Of a DNA stretch of 19,543 nucleotides, positions 6,668-14,985 are shown piece by piece (position 1 is the first letter of the stretch; each line of letters opens with the position of its first letter). The DNA is from JAPEKQ01 sp964487295 (GTDB taxonomy: Bacteria > Joyebacterota > Joyebacteria > Joyebacterales > Joyebacteraceae), in contig CAZAQL010000048.1 of the NCBI GenBank assembly GCA_964487295.1, positions 1 through 19,543 of the forward strand, read 5' to 3'. Below the pieces are notes generated by a model. That model was not told the DNA's origin. It saw only the letters and a program-made list of their open reading frames with translations, and made no database searches. The translations under genes were made by a program, and so were the position numbers.

Positions 6668-7510
6668 CTACCTCTCAGCGATGTACTCCCGTGCGGCCTC
6701 TTCCCAGGACCGCGGCTCCCAGCCGAGCAGCTCGCGAAGCCTGCGAAGCGAAAGCAGCGAGTTCCTCGGACGCGCCGCCGGCCGGGGGAAGGCCTCGCTT
6801 CCCACGGGCCGCACTCTCACGTCCGACAGGCCCGCCGTCTCCACGATGAGCTCCGCGAACCCGAACCAGCTCGTCGATCCCGAGTTCGTCGCGTGAACGA
6901 TGCCGTCCGCGCGTCTCTCAGCGAGTTCCCGGACGACGCCGGCGAGGTCGCGCGCATTCGTGGGGGCTCCCACCTGGTCATCCACGACGTTCAGCGCCGG
7001 GCGTCTCGCGGCCTCGCGGATGATCGTCTCAACGAAGTTCGGGCCCTTGTGCCCGTAGAGCCAGGAGGTCCGCACGATGAGCCAGGGAGCGCCCGAGCGA
7101 GCGACGAGTTCCTCACCCGCGAGCTTGCTGGCTCCGTAGACGTTGATGGGCGACGTCGGATCATCCACCTCGTAAGGAGCGCTCTTGCTGCCGTCGAACA
7201 CGTAGTCCGTGCTGATGTGCACCAGGCGGGCCCCCGCGGCCGCGGCGGCTGCCGCGATGTTGCCGGCGCCCCTGGCGTTGACATCGTGTGCTCGCGCCGC
7301 GTCGCTCTCCGCGCCGTCGACATCCGTGTAGGCCGCGCAGTTGATGACGACCTCCGGGGCTGCGCCGCGGATGGCCTCCATCGTGAGGTCTGCGTCGGTG
7401 ATGTCGAAGTCCCCCGCATCGACGCACGTCACCCTGCAACGGGCCGCGAGTTCCTCGACGAGCACGGAGCCGAGCATTCCTCTGGCGCCGGTCACGAGCA
7501 CGTGTTCCAC
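6668..7510 (-). CDS. rmlD: dTDP-4-dehydrorhamnose reductase
   Basis: NAD(P)H-dependent short-chain reductase for the last step of dTDP-L-rhamnose synthesis. With a GTG start at 7510 it has 280 residues. Seen: Rossmann motif TGARGMLG (7-14), INCAAYTDVDGAE (56-68), HISTDYVFDG (98-107), catalytic YGASK (125-129) and RTSWLYG (147-153). VDDQVGAPT (176-184) follows. An in-frame TTG at 7537 would lie inside the end of rmlA; GTG 7510 is preferred because AGGAGG (7516-7521) sits 5 nt upstream and the Rossmann strand then begins at residue 3. That Shine-Dalgarno site begins just after the rmlA stop, so the two are probably coupled. No rmlB or rmlC is visible nearby. Confidence 0.93.
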   Translation of the reverse strand: MEHVLVTGARGMLGSVLVEELAARCRVTCVDAGDFDITDADLTMEAIRGAAPEVVINCAAYTDVDGAESDAARAHDVNARGAGNIAAAAAAAGARLVHISTDYVFDGSKSAPYEVDDPTSPINVYGASKLAGEELVARSGAPWLIVRTSWLYGHKGPNFVETIIREAARRPALNVVDDQVGAPTNARDLAGVVRELAERRADGIVHATNSGSTSWFGFAELIVETAGLSDVRVRPVGSEAFPRPAARPRNSLLSLRRLRELLGWEPRSWEEAAREYIAER

Positions 7511-7521
7511 GTCGTCCTCCT
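7511..7521 (-). promoter_or_regulatory. Ribosome binding site that sets the GTG start of rmlD
   Basis: A perfect AGGAGG (minus strand, 7521-7516) is 5 nt from the GTG at 7510. It decides against the longer frame beginning at TTG 7537, which overlaps rmlA and has no such site. Confidence 0.75.
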
Positions 7522-7523
7522 GA

Positions 7524-8588
7524 TCAGGGCACCTCAATGCGGCTCGCGTCTCCGACCATGAATCGATAGGCCTTCGGCATCATGCCGCTCTGGACGATCT
7601 CGACGCTCTTCCCGACCAGACTGCGCTCCATACGGTGGCCGAGGTTCATGATGCGCGATTCCTCGAGGATGATGCTGTGTTCCAGCTCCGAGTTCTGGAT
7701 CACGACGTCATGGTAGATCGAGGTGAAGGGGCCAACGTAGGACTTCTGGACCGTCGAGTTCCGCCCGATGACGAGCGGCCCCCTGAGCACGCTGCCGCTG
7801 ACTCTGGCTCCCTCCTCGATGACGACGTTGCCGTCGATCCGCGATGCGTCGTCCACCGTGCCGTCGATCCTCCCCGTGATGGTCTCGAGGATCATCCGGT
7901 TCGCCTCGAGGATGTCCTCCAACTTGCCCGTGTCCTTCCACCACCCCGTGACCTCGTGCGCTCGCACGGTCTGGCCATGGTCGATCAGGTGCTGGATGGC
8001 GTCGGTGATCTCCAGCTCATTCCGCCAAGAGGGTTCGATGCTCCGTGTCGCCTCGAAGACGCCCGCGTCGAACATGTAGACTCCCACGAGCGCGAGGTCC
8101 GACTTCGGCGCGCTGGGCTTCTCCTCAAGGCGGACGACGCGGCCCTCATCAAGCTCGGCCACGCCGAAATCGCTCGGGTTCTCCACGCGCGCCAGCAGGA
8201 TCTGCGCGTTCGGTCGGTTGCGCTGGAACTCGTCCACGAAGTCGCTGATGCCTCCCATGATGAGGTTGTCACCCAGGTACATGACGAAGGGCTCCTTCCC
8301 CATGTACTCCTCGGCGATCATCACGGCGTGAGCGAGGCCGCGCGGCGAGTCCTGCGGAATGTAGGTCACCTTGATGCCGAACGCGGACCCGTCGCCGACG
8401 GCCTGCTCGATCTCGCTGGCCGTGTCACCGACGATGATCCCGACGTCGATGATCCCGGCGGCGCGGATGGCCTCCAGGCCGTAGAAGAGGATGGGCTTGT
8501 TCGCGATAGGGACGAGCTGCTTCGCGCTCGTGTGCGTTATCGGCCGTAGCCGCGTTCCCTTGCCTCCTGAGAGCACGAGTGCCTTGAT
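7524..8588 (-). CDS. rmlA: Glucose-1-phosphate thymidylyltransferase, long form with C-terminal beta-helix
   Basis: Nucleotidyltransferase that makes dTDP-glucose from dTTP and glucose 1-phosphate. The catalytic domain shows LSGGKGTRLRPIT, then SAKQLVPIANKP, YLGDN, a Glu-Lys-Pro sugar-phosphate motif and GWWKDTG. A hexapeptide-repeat-rich tail covers about the last 110 residues, as in the long RmlA/StrD family of about 350 residues. The start is a problem: alignment to the family places the initiator at 8588, where the sequence reads ATC AAG GCA CTC GTG. The first accepted start codon in frame is GTG at 8576, which removes four residues of the first beta strand; AAGG sits 5 nt before it. No other ATG, GTG or TTG lies in frame after the alaS stop. 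I give the homology-based 5' end; coding from 8576 is certain. Sugar specificity is inferred from the family. Confidence 0.85.
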   Translation of the reverse strand: MKALVLSGGKGTRLRPITHTSAKQLVPIANKPILFYGLEAIRAAGIIDVGIIVGDTASEIEQAVGDGSAFGIKVTYIPQDSPRGLAHAVMIAEEYMGKEPFVMYLGDNLIMGGISDFVDEFQRNRPNAQILLARVENPSDFGVAELDEGRVVRLEEKPSAPKSDLALVGVYMFDAGVFEATRSIEPSWRNELEITDAIQHLIDHGQTVRAHEVTGWWKDTGKLEDILEANRMILETITGRIDGTVDDASRIDGNVVIEEGARVSGSVLRGPLVIGRNSTVQKSYVGPFTSIYHDVVIQNSELEHSIILEESRIMNLGHRMERSLVGKSVEIVQSGMMPKAYRFMVGDASRIEVP

Positions 8589-8612
8589 AGGATCACCGAC
8601 CTTTCCTGAGGA

Positions 8613-11315
8613 TCATGAGGAGCCTCCATCGAGCAGCGAGGCAACGATCTCCTCGACCGAGACGAGCGCCTCCTCGAGGCGCTCGGGATCGCCGCCTCCG
8701 GCCTGAGCCATGTGCGGCTTCCCGCCTCCCCTGCCGCCCGTCAGCGCGGCAACCTCGCGAATCAGGTCACAGGCCTTCAACCGACCGCTCTGTGCGAGGT
8801 CGTCCGTCGCGAAGGCTATCATCGACGGCTTCCCGTCGATGACGGCCGCCAGGACGCCGGCGGCATCGCTGCCGAACGCCTCGCGCAGCCCGTCCGCCTG
8901 GGCGCGCAGCTCGGCGATGTCCTCGGCGTCCGTGCGTGCGGCGAGCACGCGGACCCCGGACGGCTCGAGGCGGACCGCACGCTCAGCCAGCCCGCCGATC
9001 GAGGCACCGGCCGCGCGGCGTTTCTCGTCCGCGAGCTCTTTTGTGAGCCTGCTCACATCGGCCGCCAGATCGCGGACCCGGAGACGAAGCTCCTCCGGCC
9101 GCGCCTTCAGCTCGGACGCGGCCGCCCGGAGCTCCCGTTCCGCAAGCCGGCCGTGGCGAACGGCATCCGCGCCCGTGAGGGCCTCGATGCGCCTCGTCCC
9201 CGCGGCCACGCTCGATTCCGAGACGATCCGGAACGCTCCGATCTCCCCCGTGCGCGCCACGTGAGTGCCGCCGCAGAGCTCCAGACTCACCCCCGCGACC
9301 GTGACGGTCCGCACCGTCTCTCCGTACTTCTCGTCGAAGAGCGCCGTGGCGCCCTGATCGATGGCGCAGTCCAGCGTTGTGTAGTCCTCGACCACGGGGA
9401 TGTCCGCCCGAACCCAGGCGTTCACCGCGTCCTCGACCTCGTCCACTTCGGCCTCGGAGAGAGCTGCGAAGTGAGTGAAGTCGAAGCGCAGGCGTTCCGG
9501 GCCGACCCAGGAGCCGGACTGGTGGACGTGATCGCCGAGGACGCGCCTGAGCGCGGCCTGCATGAGGTGGGTCGCCGTGTGGTTCTTCTCGGTGCGCCGC
9601 CGCGCCGCGAGGTCCACGGCGGCCGATACGAGGGTCCCCGCGGTCGCCGCTCCGATGCGCGGACGAACCGTGTGAACCACCAGATCGTCCTCCTTGAAGA
9701 CGTTCGCCACCTCCGCCTCGAAGCCCTCAGCCTGGATCCAGCCGACGTCGGCCACCTGTCCTCCGGACTCGGCGTAGAACGGCGTGCGATCCAGCGCGAT
9801 CTCAAGGAGTCCCTCCTCGAGGCCGGGACGAACGCGTATCACCGTGGCCTCCACGCCCTCGGACAGAACGCCCTCCGCAGCGCTCTCAGCCTCGGCCGCG
9901 CTCGCGGCACGCAGTCCGTAACCCAGGAACTCCGAGCGCGCCGGCGCTGGCGTGCTCGACGACCAATCCCGGGCTCCGACGGCGGACGTGAAGGACGATG
10001 CGCGCCGTCCACGCTCCTTCTGCTCCTCCATCGCGCGATCGAAGCCTGCGGTGTCGACGGTGAGTCCGCGTTCCTGCGCCATCTCCGACGTCAGGTCGAG
10101 AGGGAAGCCGTACGTATCGTAGAGCGTGAAGGCGTCCTTCCCGTCGATGACTTGTTCTCCAGCGGCCGCGAGCCGGTCGACGATCTCCTCGAAGAGGGCG
10201 CTGCCCTGCGTGAGCGTCGTGTGGAATCGCTCCTCCTCCGACTTCACGACGAGGGCCACGTGCTCGAGCAGCGGCCCCAGGTGTTGGTGTGCCTCCTTCA
10301 TGACGCTGACCACGATGCCCGTGAGGCGGTAGAGGAAGGGCTCGGTGATTCCCAGAACCAGACCGCGTCTGACGGCCCGCCGGATGAGCCTCCGCACCAC
10401 GTAGCCCTGCGCCTCGTTCGACGGCAGGATGTTCTCCGCGATCGCGAAGGTGATCGCGCGTGCGTGATCGCTGATGACGGCGACCTCCGGGGCGATCCCG
10501 GGGATGGAGGCTGCCGGGGAAGGAAGCCGTCCGTCCGCCTGCTCCACCTCCCGTTTCACGGCGTCCACCAGAGGACTCAGGAGATCGGTCTCGTACACGC
10601 TGGCCGCTCCCTGGAGCACCGCGGATACGCGTTCGAGTCCCATGCCGGTGTCGATGCCCGGGCGAGCCAGGGATTCTCGCGTCCCGTCCGCGGCCTGCAT
10701 GTACTGAGGGAACACGAGGTTCCAGACCTCGAAGAATCGTCGGCAGTCGCAGCCGGGCCGGCAGTCCGTCCGTCCGCACCCCGCATCAGCGCCCATGTCG
10801 ACGTGGATCTCGGAGCACGGGCCGCAGGGACCGGAGTCGCCGGCCGGTCCCCAGAAGTTGTCCTTGTCCCCGAGCCGCACGAGCCGCTCCGCGGGGAATC
10901 CTATCCTGGTCGTCCATATCTCGGCGGCCGCGTCGTCATCATGATGGACCGTCACCCAGAGGCGCTCCGGCTCGAAGCCGAGCACGTCCGTGAGGAACTC
11001 CCACGCCCAGGCGATCGCCTCCTCCTTGAAGTAGTCCCCGAAGGAGAAGTTGCCGAGCATTTCGAAGAAGGTCGCGTGATAGGGCGAGGCGCCGACCTCG
11101 CTCAGGTCGGACAGCCTGAGGCAGCGCTGGGACGTCACGGCCCGCCGGTACGGCGGCGTGTCCATGAGGTAGAACCGCTTGAACGGGACCATGCCGGCGG
11201 AGTTGAACAACAGCGTCGGATCGTCCCGCGGGATGAGCGGCGCGCTCGGGACGACCTCGTGCCCTCGCGCGGCGAAGAACTCGATGTAGCGCCTCCTGAT
11301 CTCACTGGCCTTCAT
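8613..11315 (-). CDS. alaS: Alanyl-tRNA synthetase
   Basis: Class II synthetase that charges tRNA-Ala and edits mischarged Ser/Gly. The 900 residues match full length. Aminoacylation domain: LLFNSAGMVPFKRF (35-48), RCLRLSDL (64-71), TFFEMLGNFSFGDYFK (82-97) and GDSGPCGPCSEIH (159-171). A Cys-rich stretch (Cys180, 185, 189, 191) then FEVWNLVFPQY (195-205) follow, and GIDTGMGLERV is at 220-230. Editing domain: HTATH (579-583) and ELCGGTHV (679-686), both zinc/catalytic motifs. A coiled-coil-like stretch (about 725-770) and a DHHA1 C-terminus with GGRGGGKPHMAQAGG (860-874) complete it. The ATG at 11315 follows recX by 26 bp. recA-recX-alaS is a common bacterial order. Confidence 0.98.
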   Translation of the reverse strand: MKASEIRRRYIEFFAARGHEVVPSAPLIPRDDPTLLFNSAGMVPFKRFYLMDTPPYRRAVTSQRCLRLSDLSEVGASPYHATFFEMLGNFSFGDYFKEEAIAWAWEFLTDVLGFEPERLWVTVHHDDDAAAEIWTTRIGFPAERLVRLGDKDNFWGPAGDSGPCGPCSEIHVDMGADAGCGRTDCRPGCDCRRFFEVWNLVFPQYMQAADGTRESLARPGIDTGMGLERVSAVLQGAASVYETDLLSPLVDAVKREVEQADGRLPSPAASIPGIAPEVAVISDHARAITFAIAENILPSNEAQGYVVRRLIRRAVRRGLVLGITEPFLYRLTGIVVSVMKEAHQHLGPLLEHVALVVKSEEERFHTTLTQGSALFEEIVDRLAAAGEQVIDGKDAFTLYDTYGFPLDLTSEMAQERGLTVDTAGFDRAMEEQKERGRRASSFTSAVGARDWSSSTPAPARSEFLGYGLRAASAAEAESAAEGVLSEGVEATVIRVRPGLEEGLLEIALDRTPFYAESGGQVADVGWIQAEGFEAEVANVFKEDDLVVHTVRPRIGAATAGTLVSAAVDLAARRRTEKNHTATHLMQAALRRVLGDHVHQSGSWVGPERLRFDFTHFAALSEAEVDEVEDAVNAWVRADIPVVEDYTTLDCAIDQGATALFDEKYGETVRTVTVAGVSLELCGGTHVARTGEIGAFRIVSESSVAAGTRRIEALTGADAVRHGRLAERELRAAASELKARPEELRLRVRDLAADVSRLTKELADEKRRAAGASIGGLAERAVRLEPSGVRVLAARTDAEDIAELRAQADGLREAFGSDAAGVLAAVIDGKPSMIAFATDDLAQSGRLKACDLIREVAALTGGRGGGKPHMAQAGGGDPERLEEALVSVEEIVASLLDGGSS

Positions 11316-11341
11316 GGAAGCTCCGTTCTCCTGAGAGTGTG

Positions 11342-11917
11342 TCAGCAGGCATCCCGTCCATCGCGCGCGCTCGCAAGGTCCTCGAGGACGAGGCGCACCA
11401 CCTCGTGAGAGAATCCACGCCGAAGCAGATGGGCCTGAAGCCGCCTGACATCATCCGGCGTCGGTTCCCCGGACAGGCGCCGCAGTCGCCTGTCCAGAGC
11501 GCGTCCCGCCAGTTCGCGTTCCGTGTGCTCGGCGTAGACCTCGTCGGCCACCTCGTCGGCGAGCTTGGGGCTGATCCGTCGTGAACGGAGCTCGGCGGTC
11601 AGCCGCCTTCTCCCGACAGGCCGCAGGCGCACCCGCTCGTCGGCCCAGAGTCGCGCGAAGCTGCGGTCGTCCAGCAGGCCGGCGGCGAGCAGATCGTCGA
11701 TCACCCGCTCGCAGGCCGCCGATGTGAAGCGCTTCCTGATCAGTCGGTCCCTGAGTTCGCCGACGCTCCGGGCGCGCACCGTCAGAAGACGCAGCGCCGC
11801 GTCGCGAGCACGCTCGACCTCGTCGCCGGCCGCGCCCGTCGAAGCGCAGGATGGTTCTTCGCGCGTCCCGGTCCTCTCGGCCCCGGGACGCGCGTCCGTG
11901 CTCTCTCGCTTCCCCAT
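11342..11917 (-). CDS. recX: Regulatory protein RecX
   Basis: Small basic protein that binds RecA filaments and modulates recombinase activity. The 191-residue product has a low-complexity N-terminal extension (about 1-34), then the three-helix repeats of RecX: ALRLLTVRARSVGELRDRL (41-59), VIDDLLAAGLLDDRSFARLWADER (72-95) and RRRLTAELRSRRIS (102-115). A further repeat ends HLLRRGFSHEVVRLVLEDL near the C-terminus. It starts at ATG 11917, 5 bp after the recA stop. The Shine-Dalgarno signal before this ATG is weak, so a later start removing the extension is possible. Position after recA supports the call. Confidence 0.92.
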   Translation of the reverse strand: MGKRESTDARPGAERTGTREEPSCASTGAAGDEVERARDAALRLLTVRARSVGELRDRLIRKRFTSAACERVIDDLLAAGLLDDRSFARLWADERVRLRPVGRRRLTAELRSRRISPKLADEVADEVYAEHTERELAGRALDRRLRRLSGEPTPDDVRRLQAHLLRRGFSHEVVRLVLEDLASARDGRDAC

Positions 11918-11922
11918 GGTGC

Positions 11923-12993
11923 CTAGGAGCTCGCCTCCGCCGCGACCGGCTCGGCCTCTACCTCGCTCGTCTCCTCCCCGGTCTCCTCCGCGGTCTCCTC
12001 GAGTCCGAGGGCCAGGCGGATCGCGTGCTCGAGTTCAGAACGGATCTCCGCGTTCTCCTCGAGGAAGGCCCGTGCCTTCTCGCGTCCCTGACCAAGCTGG
12101 GTCTCGCCGAACGAGATCCAGGTCCCCTTGCGGGACAGGACGTCGTGTTCGATCCCGAGGTCGAGAAGGTCGCCCTCGAAAGAGATACCCTTCCCGTAGA
12201 TGATGTCGAACTCCGCCATCCTGAAGGGAGGAGCGACCTTGTTCTTCACGACCTTGACCTTCGTCCGGTTGCCGATCGCCTCGTCGCCCGTCTTGATCGC
12301 GCCGATCCGGCGGATGTCCATGCGCACGCTCGAGTAGAACTTGAGCGCGCGTCCTCCCGAGGTCGTCTCCGGATTGCCGAACATCACGCCGATCTTCATC
12401 CGGATCTGGTTGATGAACACCACGCAGGTCTTCGACTTGCTGATCGATCCGGCCAGCTTGCGGAGGGCCTGCGACATCAGGCGCGCCTGAAGCCCGACGT
12501 GCGAGTCCCCCATCTCCCCCTCGATCTCGGCTCGCGGGACGAGCGCCGCGACCGAGTCCACGACGATGATGTCCACGGCTCCGCTGCGCACGAGCATCTC
12601 CGCGATGTCGAGCGCCTGCTCGCCCGTGTCGGGCTGGGAGATCAACAGATTGTCCGTGTCGACACCCAGCGCTCTCGCGTAGCCAGGGTCCATGGCGTGC
12701 TCGGCGTCGATGAACGCCGCGACCCCTCCGAGTCTCTGCGCGTTCGCCACGATCGACAGCGACAGCGTCGTCTTCCCTGACGATTCCGGTCCGTACACCT
12801 CGACGACGCGTCCTCTGGGGACTCCGCCGATGCCGAGGGCCAGATCGAGAGTGAGCGAGCCGGTGGGGATCGCGTCCACCCCGACTCCCACCTCGTCCGA
12901 CCCGAGCCGCATGATCGAGCCCTTCCCGAACTGCTTCTCGATCTGCGAGACCGCGAGTTCCAGCGCCTTCTTCTTTTCCTTCTCCTGAGCCAT
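11923..12993 (-). CDS. recA: Recombinase A
   Basis: ATP-dependent strand-exchange protein for homologous recombination and SOS signalling. The start at ATG 12993 gives 356 residues beginning MAQEKEKKKALELAV; GGAGG lies about 5 nt upstream. An in-frame ATG 13 codons earlier (13032) is disfavoured by homology. Seen: FGKGSIMRLG (22-31), Walker A GPESSGKTT (68-76), catalytic Glu98 in IDAEHAMDP (95-103), Walker B DIIVVDSVAALVPR (141-154), the L2 region (about 195-217) with FGNPETTSGG, and GKGISFEGDLLDLG (267-280). The C-terminus is an acidic Glu/Thr-rich tail (330-356), typical of RecA. Only 35 bp separates it from thpR upstream, so it probably shares an operon transcript. Confidence 0.99.
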   Translation of the reverse strand: MAQEKEKKKALELAVSQIEKQFGKGSIMRLGSDEVGVGVDAIPTGSLTLDLALGIGGVPRGRVVEVYGPESSGKTTLSLSIVANAQRLGGVAAFIDAEHAMDPGYARALGVDTDNLLISQPDTGEQALDIAEMLVRSGAVDIIVVDSVAALVPRAEIEGEMGDSHVGLQARLMSQALRKLAGSISKSKTCVVFINQIRMKIGVMFGNPETTSGGRALKFYSSVRMDIRRIGAIKTGDEAIGNRTKVKVVKNKVAPPFRMAEFDIIYGKGISFEGDLLDLGIEHDVLSRKGTWISFGETQLGQGREKARAFLEENAEIRSELEHAIRLALGLEETAEETGEETSEVEAEPVAAEASS

Positions 12994-13028
12994 GGTGTCC
13001 TCCATGCCGGTTCGGGCAAGGGGTGGTG

Positions 13029-13607
13029 TCATGGGCCTGGGCCCGCGCCGCCGAGGCGGATGGTCTCCAGAGTCTCATGGCGCGCCCCGCCGGGCCTGAG
13101 CGTGCTCCGCACAAGCCGCAGATCGTCGGCCGCGGTGCTCCCATGCGGGATCGTAAGCTCCGCCATCAACTCCGTGAGGCTCCGGCCGTCCGGCCTGACG
13201 CGACCTTCACGGACCCTGCCAAGCGTGATGTGGGGATGGAAACGGCGCCTCTCCCGGGGAAAACCGAGGGGCGTAAGCTCTCGCTCGACCGCCTCCTGAA
13301 GGTCGAAGAGCCCGTCCACGGGCTCCACGCCGAGCCAGACGACGCGCGGACGCGCCGGAGATGGGAAGGCTCCCATCGAGGTCGTGTCGAACGCAAAGGG
13401 GGTGACCCGGGCGGCGGCGGCTTCGAGGGCCTTCACCGCTTCCGGAAGCAGGGCCTCCTCCACATCACCGAGAAACTTGAGTGTCAGATGCAGCGTCGAC
13501 TCGCGCGCCCAGCTCGCAGGCACGCCGGCGTCCCGCAGCGCATCGATCAGTGAGAGTATGCCGTCTTTCAGCTCGTCGGACAACTCCAAAGCGACGAACA
13601 GGCGCAT
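13029..13607 (-). CDS. thpR: RNA 2',3'-cyclic phosphodiesterase (LigT/2'-5' RNA ligase family)
   Basis: Two-histidine phosphoesterase that opens 2',3'-cyclic phosphates on RNA ends; older names call it 2'-5' RNA ligase. The 192-residue form begins MRLFVALEL, the family N-terminus. It has the two HxT/S motifs HLTL (40-43) and HITL (126-129) with LKFLGDV (43-49) and VVWLGV (89-94) around them. An alternative ATG at 13649 overlaps the cinA stop (TGATG) and would add 14 residues; it has a GGGGCGGTG-like signal, so coupled translation from there is possible. I prefer 13607 on homology. The place between cinA and recA is a known bacterial arrangement. Its in vivo RNA substrate is unknown. Confidence 0.92.
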   Translation of the reverse strand: MRLFVALELSDELKDGILSLIDALRDAGVPASWARESTLHLTLKFLGDVEEALLPEAVKALEAAAARVTPFAFDTTSMGAFPSPARPRVVWLGVEPVDGLFDLQEAVERELTPLGFPRERRRFHPHITLGRVREGRVRPDGRSLTELMAELTIPHGSTAADDLRLVRSTLRPGGARHETLETIRLGGAGPGP

Positions 13608-13648
13608 CGTCCTGTCCGCTGGGGGCCTTCCGTCACGGCGCGCCGGCA

Positions 13649-14944
13649 TCAGACACCGCCCCGGTCGCCGGATGAGGCGGAGGAGACAGCCGGTGGGACA
13701 TCGAGCCCGAGGCCCAGAAGATCGCGCCGGACCAGGTCGAGCGCGGCCACGGCCGCTCGACGCCGCACGCGGTCGCGACCGTGACCGAGGAGCAGCCGCC
13801 AGGACACGGGCCGCTCGGGGCGCGCGAGCGCGACGTGGACGAGACCGACCGGCTTGTCCGGCGTGGCGCCTCCGGGCCCGGCGATCCCCGTGATCCCGAG
13901 ACCGTAATGGGTTCTCGCCCGAGCGCGCACCCCCTCGGCCATCTCGACGGCGACCTCCTCCGAGACGGCGCCGTGCTCGCGAAGCGTGGCGGCCCGCACC
14001 TTGAGAAATCGCTTCTTGAGGTCGTTGCTGTAGGCGACAACGCCGCCTGCGAAGTACTCGGAGCTCCCGGGCGTCCGCGTGACCTGCCACGCGACCCTCC
14101 CGCCCGTGCAGGACTCGGCGACGGCCAACGTCCGTCCCTGCATGCTCAGGAGATATCCGACGACCTGCTCGATGCTCTCCCGGCCGCGCGCGTAGACCGC
14201 GTCACCGAGAAGCTCGGCGATCCGCTCCTGCGCGCCTTCGGCCGCGCGCGCGGCGTGCGCTCGTGACTCGCCGCGGCCGAGGATCCTCAGGTCCACGCCG
14301 TCGGCGTGCGGCAGGTAGGCGACCTCCACGCGCGCGAGGCGCCTTGCCAGCGGCTGGACGCGATCCGCGATCTCCGACTCGGCCAGGTGAAGCGTGCGGA
14401 TGAGACGCTCTTCGCGAAGACGCGAGAGTCCCCGTCCCTCGAGGAACGGGGCGACGTAGGTCTCGAAGATGCCGCGCATCTCGGCCGGCACGCCGGGAAG
14501 AGCGAAGAGCAGCTTCCCCTCTCGCTCGATCAGAAGACCCGGCGCACTGCCGACGCGGTTCTCGATCGGGCGGGCACATTCCGGGAGCATGCACTGCGCC
14601 GCGTTGATCTCTGGCACACCGGCGCCCCGACGAGCGAAACTCTCCCTGACTGCTTCAAGAGCGTCCTCGTTGAGCACCAGGTCGCAGGAGAAGATGCGTG
14701 CGAGCGCCTGTTTCGTGCGGTCGTCGGTCGTCGGACCGAGCCCGCCGGTGACGAGTACGAGTTCGGCGCACGTCAGCGCGTCGCGCAGAGCCTCCTCGAT
14801 GGAGGTCTGCCCGTCACCGACCGATGTGATTCGCGTGATCTCCGCCCCAAGGCCGGACAGCCTGGAAGCCAGGTAGGCGCTGTTGGTGTCCGTGCGACTG
14901 CCGCACAGAAGCTCGTCACCGATCGTGATGATCTCGGTCCGCAT
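13649..14944 (-). CDS. cinA: CinA: two-domain nicotinamide-nucleotide amidase / competence-damage protein
   Basis: The 431-residue protein has both CinA domains. N-terminal COG1058/MoaB-like domain (about 1-170): TEIITIGDELLCGSRTDTNS (3-22), VTGGLGPTTDD (65-75) and FALPGVPAEM (147-156), linked in the family to ADP-ribose pyrophosphatase activity. C-terminal PncC-type domain (about 265-410): LAVAESCTGG (273-282) with nucleophile Ser278 and ITGIAGPGG (351-359). It deamidates NMN to nicotinic acid mononucleotide in pyridine-nucleotide salvage. The ATG at 14944 is chosen because GGGAG precedes it by 6 nt and homology begins there; upstream ATGs at 14950 and 14959 are less likely. cinA before recA is a frequent arrangement. 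Confidence 0.96.
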   Translation of the reverse strand: MRTEIITIGDELLCGSRTDTNSAYLASRLSGLGAEITRITSVGDGQTSIEEALRDALTCAELVLVTGGLGPTTDDRTKQALARIFSCDLVLNEDALEAVRESFARRGAGVPEINAAQCMLPECARPIENRVGSAPGLLIEREGKLLFALPGVPAEMRGIFETYVAPFLEGRGLSRLREERLIRTLHLAESEIADRVQPLARRLARVEVAYLPHADGVDLRILGRGESRAHAARAAEGAQERIAELLGDAVYARGRESIEQVVGYLLSMQGRTLAVAESCTGGRVAWQVTRTPGSSEYFAGGVVAYSNDLKKRFLKVRAATLREHGAVSEEVAVEMAEGVRARARTHYGLGITGIAGPGGATPDKPVGLVHVALARPERPVSWRLLLGHGRDRVRRRAAVAALDLVRRDLLGLGLDVPPAVSSASSGDRGGV

Positions 14945-14985
14945 GATCATCTCCCACACGCGGTACGCCGCGGTCCGGCGCGGGA

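Noticed and set aside
8712..11408. An 898-codon open frame on the plus strand, antisense to alaS
   Set aside because: It mirrors alaS almost exactly, has no family motifs, and its composition (Arg, Glu, Asp, His, Leu rich) is that of a complement of a GC-rich gene. alaS has every expected motif on the other strand.
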